Assembly: GCA_002077065.1 (NCBI GenBank)
Contig: NAJO01000004.1
Coordinates: 868,001-932,000 of the forward strand
Direction: 5' to 3'
DNA: 64,000 bases
DNA from: Cryoendolithus antarcticus
Lineage: Eukaryota > Ascomycota > Dothideomycetes > Cladosporiales > Cladosporiaceae
Of this stretch, positions 1 through 9,276 are shown in pieces; positions within the stretch are counted from its first letter, which is position 1, and every line of letters starts with the position of its first letter. The position numbers were made by a program, and so were the translations under genes. The notes under the pieces are model-generated. The model was given only the letters and a program-made list of their open reading frames with translations. It did not search any database and was not told where the DNA came from.

Positions 1-2
1 CA

Positions 3-191
3 ACGTCAGACCTCATGTGGCACGTGCTCGAAGAGGGCTTTGAGAAGATGCTGGATCCAATTTTCGCCGGGGTAGAAATGAACGATGAAGGTGTAGTGCG
101 GATGAGCTTTGAAGACATCATCGAAAAAGCGAGTGAGGACGAAGAGATGCGCGGACTCATCACAAGCTGGCTGCAATATGCTAGCTTCTGA
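3..191 (+). CDS. C-terminal end of an unrecognised protein (5' partial)
   Basis: An open frame enters from the left edge and ends at a TGA at 189-191, giving about 62 residues. The piece is acidic (repeated Glu/Asp, for example EEGFEKM and EDEEMRG) and ends in LQYASF. It looks like an alpha-helical C-terminus. I do not recognise the family; a degenerate EF-hand is possible because of the spacing of acidic residues around a Gly, but no canonical loop is present. The other two forward frames are closed by stops within the first 80 bases, which supports this frame. It could also be chance, as only 63 codons are visible. Confidence 0.45.
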   Translation, partial: TSDLMWHVLEEGFEKMLDPIFAGVEMNDEGVVRMSFEDIIEKASEDEEMRGLITSWLQYASF

Positions 192-1082
192 ACAACGTAG
201 CGTTCACTGGCTTACCGATCCTAGTCTCCAGGGCGTTGGAATACGTTCGAGTAAATGTATTACCAAGCTCATTGCACCTCGCGGAGCGCGAAGCGCTCAA
301 ATCGTACTGCCAACTGTATGCGCGTGATCAACATTGTCGTCAACAAAACAGTAGTTCTATCGCGGGTGATACGGGTATCATTGTAGAGAACCAGTAGTCT
401 TTCGGCCTGAGTGTTAGGCATATTACTGCTGACAGACTGCTTACGGCGAGTCTTCTGATGGCGGTGTCCTCTGTGAGATGCGAACTTTCATGTCCCTTGC
501 AGAGCTGATTGTGGATGCACTTCTGAATACACACCATACCACAAATAGACTGACATAATGACATCAGCACAGTGTACGGGCTACGCGTGTCGGACAGGCG
601 CAGTCAAGGTTGCAACAAGGTCTCGGAAAGGATGCGATTCCTCCGCCAATCTCTCCCAGCAATGTGACCGCACTGCTGACTACACTGCATCACACGTTGA
701 AACGAGGAAGCTAAATCCTTGACTCTGCGGTGCTACTGTAGATCCTGCCACATTGCCCCCTTACGACAATGAATCGCAGATCGACCCATAGAACGATGAG
801 CCTTTCTAGGTAAGAAGCTTTCTTTGTCAGTCTGCACGAGAGGGTGGCCTCAGCTGCGCGCCCGATCTCGTGTCCAGCTTCACTGCACTTCTTCTACTCG
901 CAGCAACCCTGGCCGGATGCCTGGCTTGGTAGGGATGCACCTCGTGTCTCACGAAAGCTACATCCTACACTCGTGTTCACTAGCCGTGCGCAAGAATAAT
1001 ATCGATATTATGTACATACAAGTAGAGCAGCTCGGCCTTCTCTGGTCTCTCACTGGCTAACTTTACGGCGATGATGGTCATC
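192..1082. other. Intergenic, no gene seen
   Basis: About 890 bases between the left-edge gene end and the esterase. Short open frames exist on both strands, but none has a recognisable motif, a splice partner or coding-like composition. The last part should hold the esterase promoter; I see no named site. Confidence 0.5.
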
Positions 1083-2030
1083 ATGCGAAACTTCTCCATT
1101 GTTTTCAGCGTCGCAAGTCTCTGTACCACGCTCACGGTCGCTACCTCAACTGCAGGCTGTGGCAATGCGCTCGCGTCCGGCATAACTACCGGTGGCACAG
1201 GCTCCAGCAATGAAGTCAATTTCACCACCACCAAAGGCGATCCCCGCACGTTCCTCCTTCATATCCCCACCACCTACACCCCGGATATCCCGCGAGGCCT
1301 GATCTTTTCTTATCACGGGCGCGGCAAGTCGGGCTCTCAACAGGAACGCCGTTCCAAGCTCTCCGAGTCCGAATTCAATCCGGAGATGTTGGTAGTGTAC
1401 CCCGATGGCATCAACAAGGAATGGCAAGGTGACCCGAAGGCCAAGACCGATGATGTTGGATTCACGCTGGACATGCTTGACAGCCTAGGCAAGCAGTATT
1501 GCCTTGACACCGACCGTGTCTACGCCACGGGTATGAGCAATGGCGGTGGGTTCTCATCCAACATCCTGGCCTGCGATCCAAAGGCTTCGAAGAAGCTTGC
1601 TGCCGTTGCCGGAGTATCAGGAGCGTACTATCAAGGCACTACAGAGGACGATTGCAAACCTGCTAGCGTACCGATCCCTTGCAATGGACGAACGCCGTTC
1701 CCGGTGTTAGAGTTCCACGGGACAAACGACGGAGTGATCCCGTATGCTGGCGGTCCGAGGCGACACAGGTGTTTGCCGAACATACCACACTTTGTGACCG
1801 ACTGGGCTGTGCGGAACGACCTTGGATCTACCAATCACTCTAAAAGCTTGTACGACGGAGGCGTGACTAGGTATACGTTCGGATCTGGAAGCTCGGCCGG
1901 CTTGACCACTCATTACAAAATCGAGGGTATGGGTCACACGTGGCCGAGTGCTGGTGGCAATTATTCGAACATTGATGCCACTCCATTGATTGTGAAGTTC
2001 TTCAACAAGGCATGTTTCGATGGAATCTGA
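1083..2030 (+). CDS. Secreted CE1 / feruloyl esterase C-like (PHB depolymerase-type) esterase
   Basis: A single-exon alpha/beta hydrolase of 315 residues if started at the ATG at 1083. The ATG at 1074 and an upstream GTG only add a short non-signal leader, whereas 1083 gives MRNFSIVF, a short basic start followed by a hydrophobic stretch and an Ala/Thr-rich cleavage region, i.e. a secretion signal. Catalytic triad candidates are all visible: Ser in GMSNGGG, Asp in HGTNDG and His in GMGHTWP, the pattern of the LpqC/poly(3-hydroxybutyrate) depolymerase and FaeC group. Several Cys residues fit an extracellular disulphide-bonded protein. The likely role is hydrolysis of ester bonds in plant cell wall (feruloyl-arabinoxylan) or similar polymers outside the cell. 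No carbohydrate-binding module is attached. The substrate is inferred from family resemblance; acetylxylan esterase is an alternative. Confidence 0.85.
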   Translation: MRNFSIVFSVASLCTTLTVATSTAGCGNALASGITTGGTGSSNEVNFTTTKGDPRTFLLHIPTTYTPDIPRGLIFSYHGRGKSGSQQERRSKLSESEFNPEMLVVYPDGINKEWQGDPKAKTDDVGFTLDMLDSLGKQYCLDTDRVYATGMSNGGGFSSNILACDPKASKKLAAVAGVSGAYYQGTTEDDCKPASVPIPCNGRTPFPVLEFHGTNDGVIPYAGGPRRHRCLPNIPHFVTDWAVRNDLGSTNHSKSLYDGGVTRYTFGSGSSAGLTTHYKIEGMGHTWPSAGGNYSNIDATPLIVKFFNKACFDGI

Positions 2031-2380
2031 TTGTGTTGGACCGGTGACTGACCTCTGAATAGTGGACGCTTTCCGGCAAACCGTTCGTAGCCAATCGTCG
2101 CAGAGTAGCGCTAGTCGTCTGAAGGCCGCATCCTGCGCATTGTTGGCCTGCGTCAGTACAGACGCAATTGGAGAGAAGCCAAATAGTACCTCGCCAATGA
2201 TCAACGGGACCTTATAGGTCTTGTCAGCGCTCTGACGGCAAATGATTGCTGCTTCGCGCGATTGTCAAACGCCCAGCGTACACCAGGAGACTAGGGCGAC
2301 GGTCGAGCTCCTGCGGAAGAGTATGTAGTCATACAGTATGTACGCGAATGGAAAGATTGTACGATATGCTTAATACCATG
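2031..2380. other. Intergenic between convergent genes
   Basis: About 350 bases between the esterase stop and the RCF1 stop. It should contain both 3' untranslated regions. The only long minus open frame here overlaps the esterase and has no support. Confidence 0.5.
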
Positions 2381-3009
2381 TCATCCTCTCTTCTCCCATA
2401 GTTGTCGCACAGCTCTCAGTATCGGCCCTTGAAGTCCTCTCCCCTCCCCATCTTCGGTCGCACTCCGTATACTCCCACCCTTTTCTAGTCTTCTCGCCTC
2501 CTCTTCACTCACCCCTTTCTTCTCAGCCCTTCCTCCAAGCACCATTCGATCCCTGACCTTCCGCAGCTCCTGCTCCTCCTCATCTCGGACCTCCAACTCT
2601 CGAATCCATGCATCTCTCTTCTCCCGCTTCCGCTTCTCTTCGCTCAGCTCGCCGAACTCCTTCCGTTTCGAACGATCGTTCTCCCAGTATGCTGAGCCAG
2701 CGACCATGGCAATGATTGTGAAACCTTGGGCGTAGATACGTCGTCGGAACATGCGGTTTGTGCGGTGCTTGTCGCCGGAGCGCATGGATTTGGTGCTGCG
2801 TACATGATCAGCGGAGGTCACGATGTTCATGGGCATTGAACATACGCTTCATATAGTGCCCAACATGTCAGCGCGCATCCTAGGGGAATGAGTGGCTCCT
2901 CGATCAACTTCCTCCGAAGCTTCTGCCACCGACTTTCCTCATAAAAAGCGTCATCGCCGTCGAAGGAGGACGGTGGTGGAGCTGTATTCAAATTTCCTGG
3001 GACGCTCAT
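2381..3009 (-). CDS. RCF1: Respiratory supercomplex factor 1 (HIG1 domain protein)
   Basis: Two exons, 3009-2846 and 2795-2381, joined across a 50-nt intron (donor GTATGT, acceptor CGCAG), give 192 residues. The join restores the diagnostic stretch [16 protein letters not shown], which neither exon shows alone. Next comes the fungal Rcf1 motif FRRRIYAQ (QRRQ type), between two hydrophobic segments (around [13 protein letters not shown] and [13 protein letters not shown]) that would form the HIG1 membrane hairpin. The C-terminal half is a charged Lys/Arg/Glu coiled-coil-like region. Rcf1 sits in the mitochondrial inner membrane and helps assemble cytochrome c oxidase and link complexes III and IV. 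It is divergent from ILV1, with starts 351 bp apart. Confidence 0.93.
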
Positions 3010-3360
3010 GACTATGATGGTGTGCCTGCGTTCAACGGCCTCTAGTTCAGGGAACTACTGTTTGCAGATAGAACACGAGCACAGCATACATGCAGCTTCA
3101 ACGGCCTCTAGTTCAAGAAAACTGCTGTATGCAGACAGCACACGAGCACAGCATACATGTAGCTTGTATCGATGATGCCCGGCTCCATCGGTGCCGTTCG
3201 CTTATCGCGGACCGAGATATATCCGCGACGGGTTCGGGACGGGGGATCGGTCCTGCAGCCCTATCAGACCTTATTCTGGACCACTTCGACAGTGACTCGG
3301 CCTTGCACTACATACCTTGGAGTGTCACCCAGATCGCCATTGCAGTGCCCTGAGGCCAAC
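3010..3360. promoter_or_regulatory. Divergent RCF1 / ILV1 promoter region
   Basis: A 351-bp space between the RCF1 start and the ILV1 start at 3361. It contains a tandem duplication (3031-3163) and a near match to the Gcn4/CPC1 site, TGACTCG at 3293-3299, about 60 bases before the ILV1 ATG. An in-frame ATG at 3172 lies inside it, so part may be ILV1 coding or leader sequence. Confidence 0.5.
3031..3163 (+). repeat. Imperfect tandem duplication, 66 bp + 67 bp
   Basis: Copy 1 (3031-3096) and copy 2 (3097-3163) both begin TTCAACGGCCTCTAGTTCA and share the block CACGAGCACAGCATACATG near their ends. They differ by a handful of substitutions and one base of length. They lie head-to-tail with no spacer in the shared RCF1/ILV1 promoter. 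Confidence 0.92.
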
Positions 3361-5226
3361 ATGGCAGACACTGCCATTGATCACGCAACGACCAATGGCT
3401 ACCACACGCCTCAAACACCGACCAAAACAGCACATTCGAGTGTAAGTTTGACTGAGTATAGTGCGTCTTCGCCGCCCTCAACGACGCCGCGTAAAGAAGA
3501 GACGAGAGTACCACCCGACTTCCTGCTTCCGACTGGCTACCCTGATGTACATACCAGTCAATTCATCATGCACTACATTCGTCTGACATTGTACTAGTAC
3601 CTTCGACTCATCCTCACATCACGAGTTTACGATGTCATTGAAGAAACGCCACTCACTCATGCCGTCAATCTGTCCAATCGTCTCGAATGCAAGGTTCTGC
3701 TCAAGCGGGAAGATTTGCTGCCCGTCTTCTCGTTCAAGCTGCGAGGTGCCTACAACAAGATGGCCCATCTGACACAGGCCGAACGATGGAAAGGCGTGAT
3801 CGCTTGTTCAGCAGGTATGTCATCCCATCGGTTACTGAGTACATGTCAGCAAGTCTGCATCACAGAGAGCGCCCCGCTGAGCGCTCGCAACATAGGCTAA
3901 GTACTCATTGCTGCAGGAAACCATGCCCAGGGCGTCGCATACTCCGCCCGCAAGCTCAAGATTCCCGCCACAATCACAATGCCCACCGGCACCCCCGCAA
4001 TAAAACACAGCAACGTCTCACGCCTCGGCGGTAACGTAGTTCTCCACGGCGCAGACTTCGACGCCGCCAAGACCGAATGCGCCCGACTAGCAGACCTCCA
4101 CGGCCTGATCAACATCCCACCTTTCGACGACCCCTACGTGATAGCCGGTCAAGGAACCATCGGAATGGAAATCATCCGCCAAGCTGACCTCAGCAACCTG
4201 GAGGCGATCTTCTGCTGCGTCGGCGGCGGCGGACTGATATCAGGCATAGGCGTCTACGTCAAACGTATAGCGCCCCATGTCAAGATCATAGGCGTCGAAA
4301 CGTACGACGCAAACGCGATGGTGCAATCCCTCAAGCTCGGCCGCCGCGTAGTGCTCTCCGAAGTCGGACTCTTCGCCGATGGCGCAGCGGTCAAGACCGT
4401 CGGCGAAGAGACATTCCGTCTCGCCCAAGAGGTGGTAGACGAAATAATCCAAGTCTCCACCGACGAGATCTGCGCAGCCATAAAAGACACATTCGAAGAC
4501 ACGCGGTCCATCCTTGAACCCGCTGGAGCCCTCGCCCTGGCTGGGCTGAAGAAGTACACAGCCACGAACCCCTCCTCGAACACCTCCCGGCAGCTTGTCG
4601 CAATAGCTTCTGGAGCGAACATGAACTTCGACCGCTTGCGCTTCGTAGCCGAGCGCGCCGCGCTGGGAGAGAAGAAAGAAGCACTCCTCTGCGTCACCAT
4701 CCCGGAAACACCTGGGAGCTTCGCAAAGCTCGTTAGCGCCGTAAATCCCATGTCCGTCACCGAGTTCGCGTACCGATATACCTCCCCCAATCGCGCGAAT
4801 ATCCTCATAGGCATCTCCCTTACAGCCTCAACCCGCGACCGGGACCTCGCAAACCTCCTAACCCGCCTCCAAGCGCAAGATATGCCAGCCCAAGACGTCT
4901 CCTCGTCCGAACTCGCGAAATCCCACCTCCGGTATCTCGTTGGCGGGCGGCTGCCAGAGGGCGCCAATGAGCGGTTGTTCTCCTTCACGTTCCCAGAGAG
5001 GCAAGGAGCGCTGTACAAGTTCCTCACGACGCTGCAGCCAGGGTTCAATATCAGTCTGTTCCATTATAGAAACTACGGTGGGGATGTCGCGAGGGTACTG
5101 GCAGGGATCCAGTGTCCTGATGATAAGGATGGTCAGGCAGGAATCGAGGGATTCTTGGGGGAGTTGGGGTACCCGTGGCATGAGGAGACTGGGGATGAGG
5201 TGTACAAGCTGTTTATGAGGCAGTAG
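3361..5226 (+). CDS. ILV1: Threonine deaminase (threonine ammonia-lyase, biosynthetic)
   Basis: Three exons, 3361-3546, 3598-3814 and 3917-5226, give 570 residues. Intron 1 (51 nt) joins GYPD to [13 protein letters not shown]; intron 2 (102 nt) joins ACSAG to [13 protein letters not shown], the glycine-rich substrate loop. The PLP lysine is in [11 protein letters not shown] (about Lys109). The phosphate-binding GGGGL motif follows in exon 3, and the last third holds two ACT-like regulatory modules (starting near [11 protein letters not shown] and [13 protein letters not shown]) that normally bind isoleucine and valine. It converts threonine to 2-oxobutanoate, the first committed step to isoleucine, in mitochondria. 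An in-frame ATG at 3172 would add 63 Arg-containing residues that could be a mitochondrial presequence (633 residues total); the start is therefore uncertain. Confidence 0.96.
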
Positions 5227-5759
5227 GGGTTTGAGACGGAGGGCGCAAGCCTGATTGGTGGTTAGCTGAGCGATCTGACTATCGTCGGCGGCACGGACTT
5301 GACGGAGAGACTATAGCGGAGAAAAGTAATAGTTGGGATCAATTGGAAGAAAATGTACTATTCATGACAGACCTCTATTTCCCACCAAGGCTTCGCACAC
5401 CACAAGGCACGTCGTACACGCATTCTTCGTCATGCAGTGCAGTGCAGTGCACCCGCCACTGAAATACTCCCACGCACTGGCAAAGGCCACTCCGGTCGCG
5501 GCCCCATTGAGTTAATCTGCCTTCGGAATGAATCGCCAATCTCACTATTACCGCAGCGACCGTCCCTGGCACATTGCACCACACGCCGGAGCATGCTTCC
5601 CACACTGCTCCTTATGTAGCCTTAGCCAGTCATGCGTGCAAGCCCTGCGCGCACGCCGAATCGCGAGCCTCCCTCAAACGACTGTGATATCTCGTCCCGT
5701 CACACATGCAGTCCAGACCAGTCTACACTCCCACAGCCGACAGCCAGCACTCGAAATAC
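5227..5759. other. Intergenic between convergent ILV1 and PPZ
   Basis: About 530 bases holding the two 3' ends. A short GCAGT-rich run lies near 5432. Small overlapping plus-strand frames here have no recognisable content. Confidence 0.5.
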
Positions 5760-6233
5760 TCAGCGCCCACCTCGCGCATCCCAATGCTGCAGATCAAATT
5801 CATACGAGTCTCTCCTCCCCTCCTCGGGCGTCAATGGATCCGCAAAGGGATCTGTCAATGGACTATGCAGCGCGTCAGACCTCTCCACAATCAGAGGAGG
5901 ACAACTCGGCTCGGTCGGGGGAGAAAGTTGTCTGAAGCCCCTCTGCCTTGGCTTCTCGCGGGGTTTGCGCACACGGAAAGATCGAGAGACCACCTGGCTG
6001 CTCGTATCTGGTCTAGATGGTTCTGCAGCCTTCGCCCTGACCTGACGGGTTGATGCTGATGGAGTGGAGTTGTCTTCGTAATGCACACGCGCATTAATCA
6101 TACCGGCTGGCTCCTGCGTTTGCGATATTGATGGTACGCGCATATGGTCCGACACGGAAGCACTGACGGGCGGATGTCCAGGATGATGGAATGGATAGGA
6201 CTGACGGGTTGGCCGCTTCTCGCCATGAGGCTC
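5760..6233 (-). other. Open frame in register with PPZ exon 2 (possible alternative C-terminal exon)
   Basis: Immediately after the PPZ stop (TAG at 6236-6234) the same minus-strand register stays open for 157 codons to a TGA at 5762-5760. The translation is Pro/Ser/Arg/Gln-rich and disordered, with runs such as FRVRKPREKPRQRGFRQLS and DPFADPLTPEEGRR. The intron before PPZ exon 2 could instead be spliced to the AG of the TAG itself (CTTATTAG|GAG). This keeps phase 0 and removes the stop, so the phosphatase would gain this tail. It could alternatively be a small separate gene starting at the ATG at 6155 (131 residues) or a chance open frame. There is no direct proof for any of these. Confidence 0.4.
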
Positions 6234-8002
6234 CTAATAAGACTGCGGGAACTGGCTGGCGGGCTGTGTGCTGTCGTTAGCAATGTTATCTCAGGAAGAA
6301 ACAAGTCGATGAGACTTACCGGACTATTGACCATCATAGCACTCCTCTTACTCCTCCCCTTCTTGATATGACTCTTCAACGCACTGCTGTCCAGCGGCTT
6401 CAACAGCTCGAAACTGCAAAGCAACTCTCCACTCACGCTCATCACCGCGCCCCAATTATCGAACTCCCCGCAGTAGTTCGGTGCACTGAACACCGTGACC
6501 AGAATCCGTTCCTGGAAGAACTCATACCCATCCTCGACGACCATATGCGCCCGGCAGACAAGGTCGAAGTCATGTTTGGCAAGAAACTCCATGATGACTT
6601 TCTTGCCAAAGCAATAACTCACGCCTCGCTCGTTGGCTTCCCAGTCGGCTTCCATATCCGCCGGATCAGACCATAGCAGATCGTTCAGCAGGCCGTAATC
6701 CGGAACGTCCGTCGGCCGTGCGATGTTGCGGATATCGTCCATATGCCCTAGACTAGGAGACAGCCCGCCGTGAACACAAAAGATCTTCCCTGCTACGATC
6801 GCAGCTATCGGGAGGGTGTTGAACGTGTCGACGAACGTCTTCCAAATCTTCACGTTGCAGCGGCGTTTACACTCATCGTAGAAGCCGTACACGCGCGTAA
6901 CGTTCGCGCACTCGTGGTTTCCGCGTAGCAGGAAGAAGTTCTCTGGATAGCGGAGTTTGTAGCACAGCAACAGCAAGATAGTCTCGAGGGACTGCTTGCC
7001 GCGATCAACATAGTCTCCTAGAAAGAGGAAGTTGCTGTTTGGTGGGAAGCCGCACATTTCGAACATGCGGATCAGATCTGTGTATTGACCATGCACATCG
7101 CCAACGATTTTGACTGGCGGCGAGAGCTCGATGAGAGCAGGTTGTGAGAGGAAGACTTCGCGGGCTGCGGTGCAGATAGCTGTGATCTCGGCGTTTTTGA
7201 GGCAAACGGTCTTGGTGACTTTGCCGGCGTAGCCAGCGTCTACAAGCCGCTTGATCATATCGTCCAGATCACTCGGTGTCAACGCGCCAATATCCATGTT
7301 GCTGGACGAGGATGCCGTCGGCGTCGAGCTCAAAGGCGAGATGGTGCTCTTCTCTAGCTGATCTGACAATGCCAACACAGCCGCCGCGCCTTGAGGTGGT
7401 GCTTGCGGTGATGACGCCGTCTTCGGAGCATTCGGATCTCTTTTCACGAGAATACTTGGCCCAGGCTCGCGATTAGCAGTATGATGCATGCCGTGCGCAA
7501 AGCCTCCGGCAGGCGGCGCGTCACTAACAGCATCCACTTCGCCGCTTCTCTGCGCTTCTGTGATGTCGCCATGTGCGCCTCTGCTCACACTGGGTGACAT
7601 GGTCGGACTTGGGGGAGGCTGCTGCTGGGTCTCGTCCAGTGCCGCGCCTCGCAGACTGCCTCGCCGACTTCCTGCGGCGCCTTCGACCACGCCTCGGCTT
7701 GGCCTGCTGCCTGATCTCCCACTGGTCGCGCTCCTGACGCTCAGCGCATCACTCTTATCTCCATCGCCTGCCGTGTCCAGACTCAGCCCCGAGCTGCTGC
7801 CTCGTGGGCTTTCAGCGCTCTTACTCCCGGGAATTTTAGTCTTCAGACTCTGGCGGAAGGAGCGCATGCTCTCTCGCGTGTCGGACTTGCTGAATGAGGG
7901 ATAGCTGTCTAGGCTTGGCCCGGCAGAGGAGGATGGGCCAGTGGGCGTTTGGCTGCCGGTGGACTTGTTGTCTTTGCTTTCTTTGCTAGACTCGTTGCCC
8001 AT
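6234..8002 (-). CDS. PPZ1: PPZ-type serine/threonine protein phosphatase
   Basis: Two exons, 8002-6320 and 6263-6234, with a 56-nt intron (GTAAGT, branch GCTAAC, CACAG), give 570 residues ending [12 protein letters not shown]. The N-terminal 240 residues are Ser/Pro-rich and disordered, beginning MGNESSK with Gly2 and Ser6, a good N-myristoylation signal. The PP1-like catalytic domain follows, with GDVHGQ (about residue 302), GDYVDRG (about 329), RGNHE (about 360) and [11 protein letters not shown]. This architecture is the fungal-specific PPZ, which regulates monovalent cation balance, cell wall integrity and salt tolerance and in yeast is inhibited by Hal3/Vhs3. The short last exon is the best model by branch-point distance, but an alternative acceptor would add about 157 residues (see 5760-6233). 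Confidence 0.94.
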
Positions 8003-9276
8003 TGTTGCGACTGAGCTGTAAGAGGGGTGTTGCTAAGACACTCTGCACGTGCTCGGATGCGCGACTTTGTTGCTGGCGTGGAGATAAGCTTCGCTGTTGT
8101 GGCTGTGCTGGTCGGGAGAGCTGCTGTGCTGTAGTAATGAGTAGTGGAGTAGGTCACTTGAGTCGTATCAGGGAGGATGGAACAGCCGGTCCAGTCTGGC
8201 CAGCTGATGTTGCAAGTCGATGCTCCTCAGCGAGGCGGCATATGAGCTGACTCCTGCTGGGTGACTGTAATGCGGATGCGGGGCGTTCTGATGTCGTGCC
8301 AGCGTGCGTTGGGAGGTATGAATGATGGGAGTGAGGCCAGACGAGCGCTGATTACGTGTTGCGAGATCGGGGTTAGCGGTGGTGTTAACGGCGATGTACG
8401 GTCCTTTGGTGTGAGTAAGAACAACGCGGCCCAGCCCAGCTGTCGCTTCCAAGACTCACTCGCCCCGCGATCCTTGGCAACGAGATCGCGGACCAGAAGA
8501 TGGAGAGGGAATATGGAGATGGGGCTCGCAATGGAGAGTATGCACGTGGGAAATTGCGCTCTCTCAGTCTTATGGTCGGAAGGTGCTACTGCATTTCAGT
8601 GACAGTCAAAGGGTATAGGCGAGACGACATGTTACGTCCGCCAAGGATGGCCAAGGATACCATGTCATCACGTGAAGGGCAGCGTTTGCTTGATGTTTGT
8701 ACAATGTTAGCACACTATCCTACACTTCTATCCTGCTCAGTCCTGCTGGCGAAGCGCCTCTATTAGCATCATCGCTGCTCGAGCTCCATCGTCTTTCGTC
8801 AATTCGTAGTGTCTCCTCCATCTTCCATCAATCGGGCGAGAGCTCACCACGACGCTTTGCAAAGTAGAAGAGGCGGCGTGCAGAGCCATCGGAGAATCGT
8901 GCTTCCATGGCGCTTGAGTAGTGCTGAGGGTAGCTGGCAACTAGCCGTGCTACCTCGCTGAATCGAGGGCGGGCGAGTCTCGCTGGAAGCAGCTGGCCCA
9001 AGACGGGTGGCGGCGGTTCAGCCGGTCTCTGACCGAGCTGTTGTCGCTAAGCTCGTAGTGCCGGGCGTCGGAGCGTTGCAGTTGTAGAGAAGGTGGTGAG
9101 GCAGGCGAGCTACAACGTCCTCGCGGACGGAGCTCCTTCTGCCCTTTCCGTGTCTTCCCCGTGGCTCAACTTGTTCTTGCTTGTAACTTGGCGATCCATA
9201 CTCCTTCGTCGGCTGCCCTCTCCTCTTTGTCGCTGTCCACTGTCTCAATGCTCTCCGCTCTCGGTCCAAGACTCTC
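8003..9276. other. Intergenic: PPZ upstream region and YTA7 3' side
   Basis: About 1.27 kb. The part next to 8002 must contain the PPZ promoter and leader; the far end is the YTA7 3' region. Several open frames of 65-113 codons overlap one another on both strands without motifs, so I call none of them. Confidence 0.45.

Noticed and set aside
7276..7904. Plus-strand frames of 66-138 codons opposite the PPZ N-terminal region
   Set aside because: Low-complexity shadows (Leu/Ser/Pro) of the disordered minus-strand region.
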